The notes: generated by a model not told the origin, from the letters alone. A stretch of 64,000 bases of DNA from Cyanidium caldarium (GCA_026184775.1 JANCYW010000002.1:310001-374000), one strand, 5' to 3'. Numbered from the stretch's first letter, positions 20,827 through 30,926 are shown. Program-made: numbers and translations.

Positions 20827-22134
20827 TCAAGAGGGGTGCGACACTGTGTGGCTCATCGATCGATCGACGACATACTCCTCGATAAAGCCACAGACCCGTC
20901 GCTCGAACGCCTCAGGCTCGGCATGGTAAAGTAAGGTGTGTCCGGCCGACTCGGATATCCACAGCTGTCGCGGCTGCTTCGCCAATTGAAACAGCTGCAG
21001 CGAATGCTGATACGGAACGATGATATCTCGCTTGCCGTGCAGGAACAGCACCGGACAGCCGATATGCGACACTGCGTCCACCGCCGACGCGAAACCGCTG
21101 AACGACTGGGCGGCTCCGGGACGCTCCGGGACGTAGCGCCGCAGCAGCCAGCGAAATGCGCAGAGGCGTTTGTGCGTCCGCAGCAGCAGCTCGACGGTCA
21201 CGCCTAGGTTGCCGGTGCGAAACAGCGCCAACGCCGTGGTCAGCAGCATCCACGCGCGCACGATGCCCAGTTGTGCGGCATACCGCTGTGGCCCGATAAA
21301 TATGCGTTGGGCGACATGGCCGCTCAGGTGCCAAAACAGATGCGCCGGGCTGAGAAACGCATTCTCCGCCACGAAGGCGTCTGCCAACGACGCGGGTCGT
21401 CGCTCGCGGTCGTCCACGTGTGGTGTTGACAGGCGCTCGTGCGCTGCAGCCAGAATGCAGCTCACGGCGCCCTGGCTGGTGCCCATCAACACCACTTTCG
21501 TCGTCGGCGATGACACTGCGTTCAGTGACGTCGCGTCTGCCTCGGCAGCGTTCCCGCCATCGATTCTAGCCAGAAGGATTCGGGCGAACTGCACGGCATC
21601 CGCCACGTCGGCCCATTCTCGCGTGCCGTAAGTGAGCGCACGCCCCGGCCATCGACTCCGCGGCCACGCCTTGCATCCATCGGAAGTGCCGTGGTTGGTG
21701 CAGTCGAACAGCAGCGTATGCCATCCACGCCGGTGGAAGAGCACGCTCTGGCGCAAGAACGCGCGTCGGTCCCGCCCGCCACCGTGCACACATACCACCC
21801 CCACGCGGACGTCGCTGGCGGATGCGGCGGCGGGATCGCCCGGCACCCACCAGCCGCGCAACGTGCGGCCAAACCGATTCCGAAACGCCACCTCCTCAAA
21901 CGGCAACGACAGCGATCGCATCGGGTCATAGGTGTAGGTGCTCCACGCCAACGGCATCCAGTACTGGGTGAGCTCGCCGCCCGGGTGCGGATCGTGCCAC
22001 GGTGGGAAGGCGATTTTCCGTGATAGCGCCACCGACGCCAGCAACAGTAACACCAACCAAACGCCCAGCATCACGAGCGCTACCGGACATAAAGCGCGCA
22101 TCCATTGAAGTGGTTCTCGGGATAGCGCCAGCAT
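20827..22134 (-). CDS. Membrane-anchored alpha/beta hydrolase (ABHD/Bem46-like)
   Basis: This 435-residue protein has one N-terminal transmembrane helix (ALCPVALVMLGVWLVLLLLA) and a lumenal or cytosolic alpha/beta hydrolase domain. The catalytic triad is visible: the nucleophile elbow GTSQGA, the acid in HGKRDIIVPYQHS, and the histidine in ESAGHTLLYHAEPEAFE. An HGGGRDR stretch provides the oxyanion loop. The layout resembles ABHD12/13/17 and yeast Bem46, which are serine hydrolases acting on lipids or acyl-proteins, but the substrate cannot be read from sequence. The ATG at 22134 was chosen because the frame upstream begins with GTG. It is divergent from the RING gene across 493 bp. Confidence 0.82.
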   Translation of the reverse strand: MLALSREPLQWMRALCPVALVMLGVWLVLLLLASVALSRKIAFPPWHDPHPGGELTQYWMPLAWSTYTYDPMRSLSLPFEEVAFRNRFGRTLRGWWVPGDPAAASASDVRVGVVCVHGGGRDRRAFLRQSVLFHRRGWHTLLFDCTNHGTSDGCKAWPRSRWPGRALTYGTREWADVADAVQFARILLARIDGGNAAEADATSLNAVSSPTTKVVLMGTSQGAVSCILAAAHERLSTPHVDDRERRPASLADAFVAENAFLSPAHLFWHLSGHVAQRIFIGPQRYAAQLGIVRAWMLLTTALALFRTGNLGVTVELLLRTHKRLCAFRWLLRRYVPERPGAAQSFSGFASAVDAVSHIGCPVLFLHGKRDIIVPYQHSLQLFQLAKQPRQLWISESAGHTLLYHAEPEAFERRVCGFIEEYVVDRSMSHTVSHPS

Positions 22135-22627
22135 TCCGGTCGTACGCGGGTGGGCACCCCCGAGGCAGACGTAGCGCACGTGCGCCCGGTGATTCGCTGT
22201 GCGGGTCGTTTCTCACGAGAAGAGACACCGGAAGCTGATTCCTTCGACCATGCCCCACAGCGGGCAGATCGAATGCGATGAATATGCCCGAGTGATTTCT
22301 CAGATCAACTCCACCGACCTCCCATATTCGAGTGACGACCTTCGACCGCCTCGTCGGTGAGATGCTGCGCGAGCGCACACGAGGCCGTGCGGCGAGCCGT
22401 TCGCGCCATTCCCCGGATGTTGTCACATTGGCGCGGTTTGGGTGTCACACACCGCGCGCCTCGGCGTTTCAAGCAGCGGGGCGCGGCAGGGCGTCCTCGC
22501 TGCGGTGACGCTCCTCAGGGGCGGCTCGTTGTCGCTCCGGCAGCAAGGAACTCCAGGGAAGGGGTGCCGCGGACCCTAGGTGTGGACTGGGGTGGTGTGG
22601 CTGTTTGGGAAACGCGTCGTCGCGGAA
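22135..22627. promoter_or_regulatory. Divergent promoter region, hydrolase and RING genes
   Basis: This 493 bp region between two divergent genes holds no recognisable RNA gene, repeat or canonical TATA box. It presumably contains both promoters. Confidence 0.4.
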
Positions 22628-23824
22628 ATGGAGACACTGGGTTCCGACGACGCCGAGGTGGTGTCGGAGGTGACCGTGTTGGGCGGCGCGAACGCCGTGG
22701 AGGTCATCGACGTGGACGAGGCCGACAACGAGGTGCAATTCGTTTCCGAGACGTTACGGCAGACGGCGCGTTCGACGGCGGCACACAGCACTCGGGGCGG
22801 TCGGTTGTTCGCCTCGGGCCTGACGCCGTACCCGGCGGCGCCGCCGTCGGATCGGTCGCGGCCGCTCACCCTGCCGCCGCGAGGCGATGCGTCGGGCGTC
22901 CTTTCGTCGAGTCGAGGGCGGCCGCGTCGGGGACGAGCGGCGGCGGCGGCGGCGGCGGCCGTAGCGCCGACCCAGCGCTCGGTGCACCAGCGCATCATCC
23001 GACGGTTACGGGAGATTGCCAGCGGACGGCGGGAGACGCGCGAGCGCCGCACGCGCACCCAGCGCTCGCCGGGCGGCGTTTGGGAGACGGCGCGCAACTT
23101 GCTCAGTGACTGGCTGGGCTGGCACGGCACCGATCGGGAATGGCTCGAGCCGAGTGTCTATCACGACATCCTGCAGTGGTTGGAGGACTCGCCGACCGCC
23201 GCTGCCACCACCACCGCCGCCGCCCGCTGGCGCCGACAGCCGGCAGCGCGCGCTACCCGAGCGACAGCCGGCCGTACGTCACCCTCCCGCTGGGAGCTGT
23301 TCGCTCTCAATGACGTGCTGGCGGCGGCATTTTCCCGCAACGAGGGGCCCGGTCCGTGTCCGCACGAGATGCTGCAGTTGCTGCCGGTGCACCGCGCCAC
23401 CCCGCGCGACCTGCACGAGACCTGCGCGGTCTGTCTGTGCGAGTACCAGCGAGGCGATCGATTGCGGCGCCTGCCGTGCATGCACGCTTTTCACGTCGAC
23501 TGCATTGACCCGTGGCTGCTGAGCGACTGCCGCTGTCCCATCGACAAGTATTCCGTGGTGAGCGGACTCGAGGACGCCGAATCGCAGCGCAAACTGCGCG
23601 CCCTCTGCGAAGACGATGCCCCGATGGCGCAGGCCGAGGAGTGTAGGGGCGACGCCGAAGAGGTGCCGGCGGGCCCGTCGGTGCCGGCGCCGAGCACATC
23701 GGCGCGCGCCTCGGCGACGCGTCGACGGCGCTCCCGCACGGGTGCCGCCTCGCAACGAGCGGTACGCGCGCACGCTGCGGCGACCGCCCGACGGAAACCG
23801 CGGCGAGCACCAGCGGCTCGATGA
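22628..23824 (+). CDS. RING-H2 finger protein, probable E3 ubiquitin ligase
   Basis: The 398-residue protein is mostly Arg/Ala/Ser-rich low complexity with one RING-H2 domain at about residues 266-308. The zinc ligands read CAVC, then C-M-H, FHVDC, and a final CPID. The surrounding residues ([20 protein letters not shown]) match RLIM/RNF38-type E3 ligases. The last ligand position is Asp in place of Cys, as known in RBX1, and should still bind zinc. No transmembrane segment is seen, so a soluble nuclear or cytosolic ligase is likely. The frame extends upstream from a GTG at 22580; I use the ATG at 22628. Confidence 0.82.
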   Translation: METLGSDDAEVVSEVTVLGGANAVEVIDVDEADNEVQFVSETLRQTARSTAAHSTRGGRLFASGLTPYPAAPPSDRSRPLTLPPRGDASGVLSSSRGRPRRGRAAAAAAAAVAPTQRSVHQRIIRRLREIASGRRETRERRTRTQRSPGGVWETARNLLSDWLGWHGTDREWLEPSVYHDILQWLEDSPTAAATTTAAARWRRQPAARATRATAGRTSPSRWELFALNDVLAAAFSRNEGPGPCPHEMLQLLPVHRATPRDLHETCAVCLCEYQRGDRLRRLPCMHAFHVDCIDPWLLSDCRCPIDKYSVVSGLEDAESQRKLRALCEDDAPMAQAEECRGDAEEVPAGPSVPAPSTSARASATRRRRSRTGAASQRAVRAHAAATARRKPRRAPAAR

Positions 23825-24127
23825 GTAAGGATGGTGCACCCTGGATGTATAAAAGACGGATATGGACGCTGGCATGCTCTGCGACCCCTGTTCCGATGAG
23901 GAGAGAAAGAGGACACCGCCGTATCTCTCGTCGGCGGGAGATGGGCGTCGTGGGAGTTGCGCTGTCTCTCTCCGCGTCGGGAAAAACACCGACCACGCAG
24001 GGACTCGACGGCCGTCCGGCACGCTGGCGGGACTGCCGCCGCATCTTGTCCCGTATACCTCCCATCCAGGCGCTCTCTGAGGGGCTCCCTAGGACGTCGA
24101 CCCCTCCGACCTCCATTGGCGTCTCCC
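23825..24127 (+). promoter_or_regulatory. Promoter region of acetoacetyl-CoA synthetase
   Basis: This 303 bp region lies between two plus-strand genes. It contains a canonical TATA box at 23848-23855 (TATAAAAG). The long in-frame extension upstream of the AACS ATG shows no family resemblance. Confidence 0.5.
23848..23855 (+). promoter_or_regulatory. TATA box upstream of acetoacetyl-CoA synthetase
   Basis: TATAAAAG in the context GATGTATAAAAGACGG, 273 bp before the AACS ATG. If used, it predicts a leader of roughly 240 nt. It resembles the TATA elements upstream of RPB8 and TruD in this window. Confidence 0.5.
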
Positions 24128-26326
24128 ATGGCGGACGCCGCAGAGACCTCCCCGGCAGAGGGCACGGTGATATGGGAGCCGTCTCCGTTGCCCGACAGTC
24201 ATCCACTGTTGCAGTTCACCCGTCGTTTCGGGGAGGCTACGGGAGACGCTGAGCTGGCCAACGCCACCCAACCGCTGCCGTACGAGCGGTTGCATCGACA
24301 GTCGGTTCGCTGTATGGAAAGCTGCTACCGCACGCTCATCGAAGTGTCGGGTATGCGCGTGCGTCCGCCACCGCACACGCCCACCGGATCGTTCCCCGTC
24401 ACCAACCGAGAGGTCGACGGCGCCGAGCGCGTGGGCAACATGCCCATCACCGGCCTGCGCTGGCTGCCCGGCTGCACGGTGAACGTGGCGGAGAATCTGT
24501 TGCGGCATCCGGGCGCCAGTTTGGTGTCGTTGGCGGAACCGGCGTCGGGCATTCCGCGACGCGTACTGCCGTATCCGCAGTTGCGACGTGCCGTCCGGCA
24601 GGTGGCCGAGATGCTGCGCGATGTGTATAGCGTGCGGCCGGGCGATCACGTGGCCGGCTACCTGCCGAACACCGCAGAGACGGTGGTGGCGTTTCTGGCC
24701 ACTGCGACGCTCGGTGCGGTGTGGGCGTCGTGCTCACCAGAGTTCGGCGTGCAAGCAGCGCTGGATCGCTTTCGACCGCTGCGGCCGCGGGCGCTCATCG
24801 CCGCTGATGTCTACGTCTTCAAGGCGCGTCGCTTCGATTACCTGGACAAGGCATTCGCGGTGGCCGCAGCGCTCGATGACGAGAAAGCCGTGCCGCTGCT
24901 GGTGGTGCCGCATGGACAGTCGGCGGCCGAACTGGAGCCGCAGTTGCACGGGCGACCGGCGCGCTGTTTCCCCGCGCTGTACGATGCCGCTGCCGATAGC
25001 GAGACCACGGATGACACCACCCAGCAACCGCCCTTCCATTACATCCGCTTCGATCGTGACCCGGTGGTGACCATGTTCAGCTCGGGCACCACCGGCCGCC
25101 CCAAATGCATGGCGCAGGGTGCGGGCATCCTGTTGACGCAGGAGAAGGAGCACCTGCTGCACTGCAATCTGAACGCGGATAGTGTGCTGTTCTTCTACAC
25201 CACTTGCAGCTGGATGATGTGGAATTGGAGTGTGGCGGCGTTGGCGCGCGGTTGTCGGCTGGTACTGTACGACGGGGCACCGATGTTGTCGGGGGATGGG
25301 AGTGGCGGCGACCGGGCCCTACCTCCCGACGACGGCTTGCCGGGCACGGCGGACATTTTATGGCATATCGTGCGTCGGGAGCGGGTCACCCATTTCGGAT
25401 GCGGTGCCAAGTATTTGCAGATGCAGGAGCAATTGCGGGTGCGGCCGCCGCCACTGCCGCACCTACAGACGGTGTTGGTGACCGGCTCGCCGTCCACTGC
25501 GGCCAACTTTCTCTACGTGCACCGAGCGGCGGGCGCGCACGTGCAATACTGCAGCATCTCCGGCGGCACCGATATCAACGGCTGTTTCGCGCTGGGTATA
25601 CCGTGTCGAGCGGTGCGCGTCGGCGAACTGCAAGCGCCGGGGCTGGCCATGGACGTGCAGGTGTTGGATGAGCGCGGCCAGCCGGTGTGCAATGCCGACG
25701 GCGAGTTGGTGTGTCGCAACGCCGTACCGTCGATGCCGCTATTCTTCTGGCACGACGATGCACACATGTCGCGGTATCGCGCCAGCTACTTTGCGCGTTT
25801 CGGGGAGTGCGTCTGGCAGCACGGCGACTTTGCGCGCCTGGTGGTGCGTCCGGGAGCGGCCGGCGAGGACGAGGAGCGCTCGCTGGTGATTCGCGGGCGC
25901 AGCGATGCCACGCTCAACCCGGGCGGCGTGCGTATCGGCTCGGCGGAGATTTACGCGGCGCTGGAGGCGGTGCCAGAGGTGGAGGATGCGTTGGCAGTGT
26001 CGCAAGCGTGGCACGACGATGTGCGGGTGGTGTTGTTCATCAAGTTGGCGGGCAGCACGCCGTCCACCGGGGAGTGTGATGCCGCGTTGCAACAGCGCCT
26101 CCGAGAGCAGATTCGACGGCAGGTCTCCCCGCGCCATGTACCGCAGCGCATCCTGGCAGTGCCGGCCATCCCGTACACGCCGAACATGAAGAAAATGGAG
26201 GTGGCCGTGAAACGCATCCTGGACGGTGAGCCGGTGCCCAACTCGGACGCCTGTGCCGATCCCACCGTTCTGGAATGGTACCGCGAGGTGGCCCGCAGAT
26301 TGCAGCAGGAGAAGAGGAACCGATAG
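24128..26326 (+). CDS. AACS: Acetoacetyl-CoA synthetase
   Basis: This enzyme activates acetoacetate to acetoacetyl-CoA with ATP, feeding ketone-body carbon into lipid or mevalonate-type metabolism. The 732-residue protein is an ANL-superfamily ligase. The family-specific region reads LGAVWASCSPEFGVQAALDRF, the AMP-binding P-loop is MFSSGTTGRPKCMAQGAG (about residues 316-333), and the C-terminal hinge region has RSDATLNPGGVRIGSAEIY. The tail PYTPNMKKMEVAVKRIL carries the adenylation lysine. Length is slightly above the usual 650-670 because of a short N-terminal extension and loops. No targeting peptide is obvious, so cytosol is likely. It is convergent with UTP17, 43 bp apart. Confidence 0.93.
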   Translation: MADAAETSPAEGTVIWEPSPLPDSHPLLQFTRRFGEATGDAELANATQPLPYERLHRQSVRCMESCYRTLIEVSGMRVRPPPHTPTGSFPVTNREVDGAERVGNMPITGLRWLPGCTVNVAENLLRHPGASLVSLAEPASGIPRRVLPYPQLRRAVRQVAEMLRDVYSVRPGDHVAGYLPNTAETVVAFLATATLGAVWASCSPEFGVQAALDRFRPLRPRALIAADVYVFKARRFDYLDKAFAVAAALDDEKAVPLLVVPHGQSAAELEPQLHGRPARCFPALYDAAADSETTDDTTQQPPFHYIRFDRDPVVTMFSSGTTGRPKCMAQGAGILLTQEKEHLLHCNLNADSVLFFYTTCSWMMWNWSVAALARGCRLVLYDGAPMLSGDGSGGDRALPPDDGLPGTADILWHIVRRERVTHFGCGAKYLQMQEQLRVRPPPLPHLQTVLVTGSPSTAANFLYVHRAAGAHVQYCSISGGTDINGCFALGIPCRAVRVGELQAPGLAMDVQVLDERGQPVCNADGELVCRNAVPSMPLFFWHDDAHMSRYRASYFARFGECVWQHGDFARLVVRPGAAGEDEERSLVIRGRSDATLNPGGVRIGSAEIYAALEAVPEVEDALAVSQAWHDDVRVVLFIKLAGSTPSTGECDAALQQRLREQIRRQVSPRHVPQRILAVPAIPYTPNMKKMEVAVKRILDGEPVPNSDACADPTVLEWYREVARRLQQEKRNR

Positions 26327-26369
26327 GGGCGGGGCGCAACCACGAAAACCTCCCCACATGGCGCGCAGG

Positions 26370-27552
26370 TCATCGGAGTCGACGACGGGCGCGGATGCGC
26401 GACGCAATGCTGTCGTCGCCGCTGCTGTCGTCATCGGCGGGCACCGAAGTGGCGGTGGAGTGCACGACACTGGGCGAACGACGGGCGCGGATGCGCGACG
26501 CAATGCTGTCGTCGCCGCTGCTGTCGTCATCGGCGGGCACCGAAGTGGCGGTGGAGTGCACGACACTGGGCGAACGACGGGCGCGGACGCGCGACGCAAT
26601 GCTGTCGTCGTCGCCGCTGCTGCTGCTGCTACCCTCTCTGCCAGACATCGATGCCGCGGAGTGAATGACGCTAGACGAACGCGAGCGAGTGTCGGACGGG
26701 AGCGCGCGTACTCGTCGGGCGCTCACCACCGCCGCCAGCCGTTGAACGAGTCGTTGCACCGTCTCGCCGCCGAGGCCGAATGCGGTCATGGGCGTGCCGG
26801 GCGAGTCTGTTGCGGGCGCTTTCTCAACGGCAGGCAACTCTGCACGCTCACCTAGGACAGGAGCTGCGGCAGCGCGCAACCAATAGTCCAAAAATGCCTC
26901 GCACTGATCTCTCACCGATACCCCTCCGGCATTCTCCCGATCCGGCAACAGGGACCACGCCAACTCGTCGAACGAGGGCGGCCGGGCGGCGCCGACGACG
27001 ACGGGTGGTGCGGCTCCGTGCGTCCTCCACAACGACACACCGGTGCGCACCACATCCAACCAATTGCCTCCAGTGCCAGTCGCCTCCTCTCCAGGCGACA
27101 ACTTCCGCCAATCCCGATCCACCGTGCCCGTCCCGTCCTGCCCTCCCTCATCGTCTATCACATACACGTGCATGTCGTCATCCACCAGCACCAGCGGCAA
27201 CGTCTCCGACGACAGCAGCGCCAGCGGACGACAGCCGAGCGGTTGGCGCCACAGAGCTATCGGCACCGGTGGCCGCTGCTCGGTCACCGCGAACACAAAC
27301 ACCGACGCCAGGCCGGGCGCGGAAGCGGCGAACATTCCCATGACGGGCGCGTCGATACGCAGAAGCGACCCCAAGTGTCCACTGCGGATTGACGCCAGGT
27401 GCTGCACGGCCAACGGCACCGTCCAGAGCGTCGCACATCGCATCAGGTCGTAGAGGATCAGCGCGGCGCTTTCGCCGCCTGATCGACGCACATCGATTAG
27501 GGCACCGGTGCTGCCCATAAAATGTACCTGGGCGATCTCTTCCGGTGATGCC

Positions 27553-27586
<34 letters not shown>

Positions 27587-29567
27587 ATGATAACGAGGCA
27601 TGCTCCTGTACGCCCATCCCGGCATCCGCGGACGGCAGCCAAGCCGACGCATGCACGGCATACAGCACTGAAACGCGCTCGCCAACGCCCAACACCCATA
27701 GTGTGGCATCTGCGGTGGCCACCAACAGCGTGGAGGCGTCATCGGACCACGCTGCACAACGCACCGGCGCCGGCAGCGACAACTCGGCTGCGGCGGTGCA
27801 TCCTACGGTCCACGCGCCGCGCTCCTCGCGCTCGAAGCACCACACACGCAACGCGCCACCGCGGTCCAAGCTCAACGCCTGTCGGCCGCGCACCTCCAAC
27901 AACGCCAGCTGGTGATAGTGTGCGCCGCGAAACTGCGCCACCAGCGCCGGTGACTTGCCAAAACGCGTTTTGGTATCGGAAGGGTGTGCCCAGAACTTGA
28001 GCGTCGTCCCGATCAGCTGGGCGGCATGCAGTTCGGATGCCTCCGCACCCTCCAGCCGTTGCTCGTGCGCCGACACCACGAACCGCAGCGCGTGATCGGT
28101 AGCGAACCGTTCGCGACCCATGCCATCGCCGTGCTCTCCCACCGGCGGGTGCTCGGCGATCTGCAACCACTCAACACAGGTGTCCCGTTCCATATCCAAC
28201 ACGTGCAGTTCGCCGCACCGAGCGCGCGTCGCCAACTGCGGTGCGCCGCGCGGATCTCGCCCTCGCCCCGCCACCGCCAGGGCGCCGTGCCATGCATCCG
28301 TCGACTCGTACACGCTCGGCTCCCACGCCAGCGAGCGGGCGATGCCCACCGCCGACACCGACGCCGAGCATAGCACCGTCAGTCGATGCCCGCCGATGCT
28401 GAGCGCATACCGCGCCGCACCCACATCCTCTGCAATGCCGTAGATGGTGCCTCCCAGCCGAGGATAGAAACGACGCGGCGCGGTGGCCTTGGCGGCTTGC
28501 GCCAGCTGCCACTCCAGTAACACCGCCTCGGTGCCGCCGCTCAGCAGCAGCGAGCCGTCCGCCGAAAACTGCAACGCCGTCACCCGATGCGCATGCCAAT
28601 GGAATCGCTGCAACACCACCTCGGCCCCGAGGAGGGCGTCGTGTTGCTTTCTTTGCCGTACACGCTCTTGCCACGCCTCTTCGGTGCAATGGCCGTCGGG
28701 CGCGATGCCGTGGTACAGGGTGATGACGCCGCGGGCGTCCCCCACGGCCAGCGTGCCCCCGTGGGGATGCAGCGCTAGCGCAGTGATGGGATCATCACTA
28801 GGATGCACGAAACGATACAGGCCGCCTTGGCCGGCACAGCGCCACACGTACACGATGCGGCCGCCGGTGGATGCCAGCGCCTGTCCGTCGCCGCTGATCA
28901 CCAGCTGTGGCTGCTCGCGGTTGTTCTGATACAGCAGTCGCCATCGCGCCTTGTCCAGATCGACCGCGGCGACAAAGACCGCATCGGTGGGTGCGGTGAC
29001 CTGGCGGCCGTCTCGGTGAGATCGGGCAGCGGCGGCGGCGACGGCGGGGCGGTTCGGTGGTGCATCCGCGGCAGACGCCTCGGCCGCCCCGTCGGGCAGC
29101 TGCCCGCTGGCCGCTCGATCCCGTTTCTCACCCGTTCCGGCGAATTGACGGCGACACAGCACATAGGCCACGTTGGGCAAGCGCCGGTTCACCACACACT
29201 GCAAGACCGGCACGCCGATGTCGATGGTGCGGATCAGCACGCCGTCGTCCACGTCCCAAATTCGCAGCGTGCCGTCCAGCGACGAGGACACCACTTGCGC
29301 CGCCTGGCTCGTCGGCCAAGTGGTCACGGACGTCACCGTGCCTTCGTGGCCTGCCAGGCAGCCGCACGCAATGAGGGGTGGCGTCGTCGCATCGGCTGGC
29401 GCAGCCGCCTCCCCGTCGGCCCGCAGCCGGTACACCCGCAGCGCCCGACCACAACCGGTCACCAGCAACTTGCCGCCCAGCGCCCACGCGGCAGCACTCT
29501 TCACAAAGCTGCCGCCTAGCACCCGCCGCTCCCGTAACACCGTGAAAGGTGCTTCGGTTGCGGTCAT
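26370..29567 (-). CDS. UTP17: WDR75/UTP17 (Nan1) WD-repeat SSU processome protein
   Basis: UTP17 belongs to the t-UTP (UTP-A) complex, which binds nascent pre-rRNA in the nucleolus. The 1,065-residue protein has tandem beta-propellers: GHEGTVTSVTTW, VVSSSLDGTLRIWDVDDGVLIRTI, HRVTALQFSADGSLLLSGG and similar blades. The first blades (GGSFVKSAAAWALGGKLLVTGCG and the SLDGTLRIWDVDDGVLI strand) resemble WDR75 best. The C-terminus is a disordered Ser/Asp/Arg tail built partly from a 32-residue tandem repeat (96 bp unit, 26384-26630). A further Ser/Ala run comes from triplet repeats near 27550-27596. I start at 29567 because the open frame upstream lacks any family sequence. Other WD40 proteins remain possible. 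Confidence 0.8.
26384..26630. repeat. 96 bp tandem repeat in the UTP17 C-terminal coding region
   Basis: Landmark sequence GCAATGCTGTCG recurs at 26404, 26500 and 26596, exactly 96 bp apart. The first two units appear nearly identical and the third is partial and diverged. The unit is a multiple of three and codes for 32 residues with the motif DDDSSGDDSIASR and RARRSPSVVHSTATS. Confidence 0.9.
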
Positions 29568-30030
29568 GAGGAGGAGGGAGGGGAGCCGGGCAGAGACGTG
29601 CGGGTCTGCAGAGAACGGACGTTGACGACGCGGCGCCCGGCGGGACGGTTCGGCCAAGGAAAGGAGAGCGCAGCGGAGCTTGTGGGGGTCAAGGGTGATC
29701 CGGCAAAGAGCAAGCGTGGCAAGGACCGATCGAGACGAGACGCTGGTGTTCCCTGTGAGGGTGAGTCTGATGCACTCGCACAGAGATGGTACGCTCCACA
29801 CCGTCAGACACCAACGGTGATCAACACTCGAGCAACAGCACCACTGGAAATACGTATGCGCAAGCCACCTCGAACGCTCGTCATTCCCTTCTCCACGCGT
29901 AACTTGCCCTCGCGTGCGCCTCGTGGCCTCGGTTTCCAACTTCCCACGCGCCCCCCACGTCCCCTCGCTCGGGCACCCGCACTCGCAGCGTCCGGCCATT
30001 TCGCGATCGATTTCCCCGATCCCGCGCGAT

Positions 30031-30048
30031 GCGCGCGCGCACACACAC
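30031..30048. repeat. (GC)n(AC)n alternating tract
   Basis: GCGCGCGCGC followed by ACACACAC. It is the inverse of the tract at 30197-30220 and could pair with it or form Z-DNA. Confidence 0.7.
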
Positions 30049-30196
30049 GTTCAGATAGAAACCGCGATTGCTGCCCTTGTGCGCGCGCCGCTTCACCCGC
30101 AAACCGCGTGCGCGACAGCTGTCGCGTCGATCGTTTGAAACGGGTGCGCGCGGGAGTGCGTACGCGCCGGGTGCGTTCAGGACGGGTCGCTGGGGT

Positions 30197-30220
30197 TGTG
30201 TGTGTGTGTGTGTGCGCGCG
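30197..30220. repeat. (TG)n(CG)n alternating tract upstream of the YABBY/HMG-like gene
   Basis: About nine TG dinucleotides followed by CGCGCG lie some 75 bp before the start codon of the small DNA-binding protein gene. Confidence 0.75.
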
Positions 30221-30291
30221 GTGTAGACAACGTGTTGGCGTGAACGCACAGCAGCAACTCGTGTGCGATAGTCACCTTCTGAGAATCGCTC

Positions 30292-30525
30292 ATGGCATCT
30301 CCGAAGAAAGCCATGCCGAAAGCGGCGGCGACGGCGCCGAAAAAGTCGTCCGCTACCAAGCCCAAGGGCGAGCGGAAGCCGAATGCGTACCAGGAGTTTA
30401 TGAAGGTGGAGAGTGCCAAGATACGCGAGTACAACAAGGCGAAGGGAATCGAGATGAAGCCGCCAGAGATATTTAAGGAGTGCGCCAAGAGGTGGAACGA
30501 GAAGAAAAGCAAGGCCAAGGCGTGA
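30292..30525 (+). CDS. Small basic YABBY/HMG-box-like protein
   Basis: This 77-residue protein begins with a Lys/Ala/Pro-rich tail (about 25 residues), followed by one compact domain. That domain has RKPNAYQEFMKVESAKIREYN and EIFKECAKRWNEKK. The pattern PxAYxxFxKxE..I, about 15 residues, then a helix ending in AKxW matches the HMG-related helix pair of plant YABBY proteins and the many small single-domain relatives in algae. The YABBY zinc finger is absent. It is probably a small nuclear or organelle chromatin protein that bends or packages DNA. The ATG is unambiguous, with the frame closed shortly upstream. Specific targets are unknown. Confidence 0.78.
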   Translation: MASPKKAMPKAAATAPKKSSATKPKGERKPNAYQEFMKVESAKIREYNKAKGIEMKPPEIFKECAKRWNEKKSKAKA

Positions 30526-30926
30526 GTGGCGGGAGTGGTGGGTGCGTGTGCGTGCGAAGATGCGGGGCGGGCGAGGCGGGCGTAGATGTGTGTATGCGCG
30601 CGCTCTGAACGTGGCGGGCAGTGAGTTGGTGGAGGCGTACTGGCCGTTGGTGAAAACGTGGTCCGTTCCGCTGTTCAGGAGGAAGCGTAAAAAATTTTTA
30701 CCCACTGAAAGATTGGTCCCAGACGCCGGTCCTCGACAGAGGCGAAGCGTGTCGCGAGTAGGGGAAACGCGACGGTGCCCGCCGACAGGGGCGCGCGAGT
30801 GGCGCACAGCCACTGCCGGCTGCCCAGCGGATTGGGTGCCGTCCGGTCGCGGAGAGCATACACGACCGGCCGTCCCATCGAGCCGACCATCGTCAGGCCG
30901 ACGAGTTGACACCGCGTTCCCACCAT
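30526..30926. other. Oversized convergent spacer, possible non-coding RNA locus
   Basis: Convergent gene pairs in this window are 11-117 bp apart or overlap, but this one is 401 bp. No frame in it shows family resemblance. It contains an A/T-rich palindromic stretch AAAAAATTTTTA near 30689-30701 and, just downstream, a potential stem GTCGCG...CGCGAC (about 30751-30775) within a GC-rich segment. An unannotated RNA gene is possible; I cannot assign a class. Confidence 0.3.

Larger units (their letters stand above)
29568..30291. promoter_or_regulatory. Long divergent promoter region with paired Z-DNA-type tracts
   Basis: This 724 bp region separates divergent UTP17 and the YABBY/HMG-like gene and is the longest gene-free divergent spacer here. 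It contains (GC)n(AC)n at 30031-30048 and its inverted counterpart (TG)n(CG)n at 30197-30220. I find no tRNA-type box B or other RNA gene. Confidence 0.5.
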
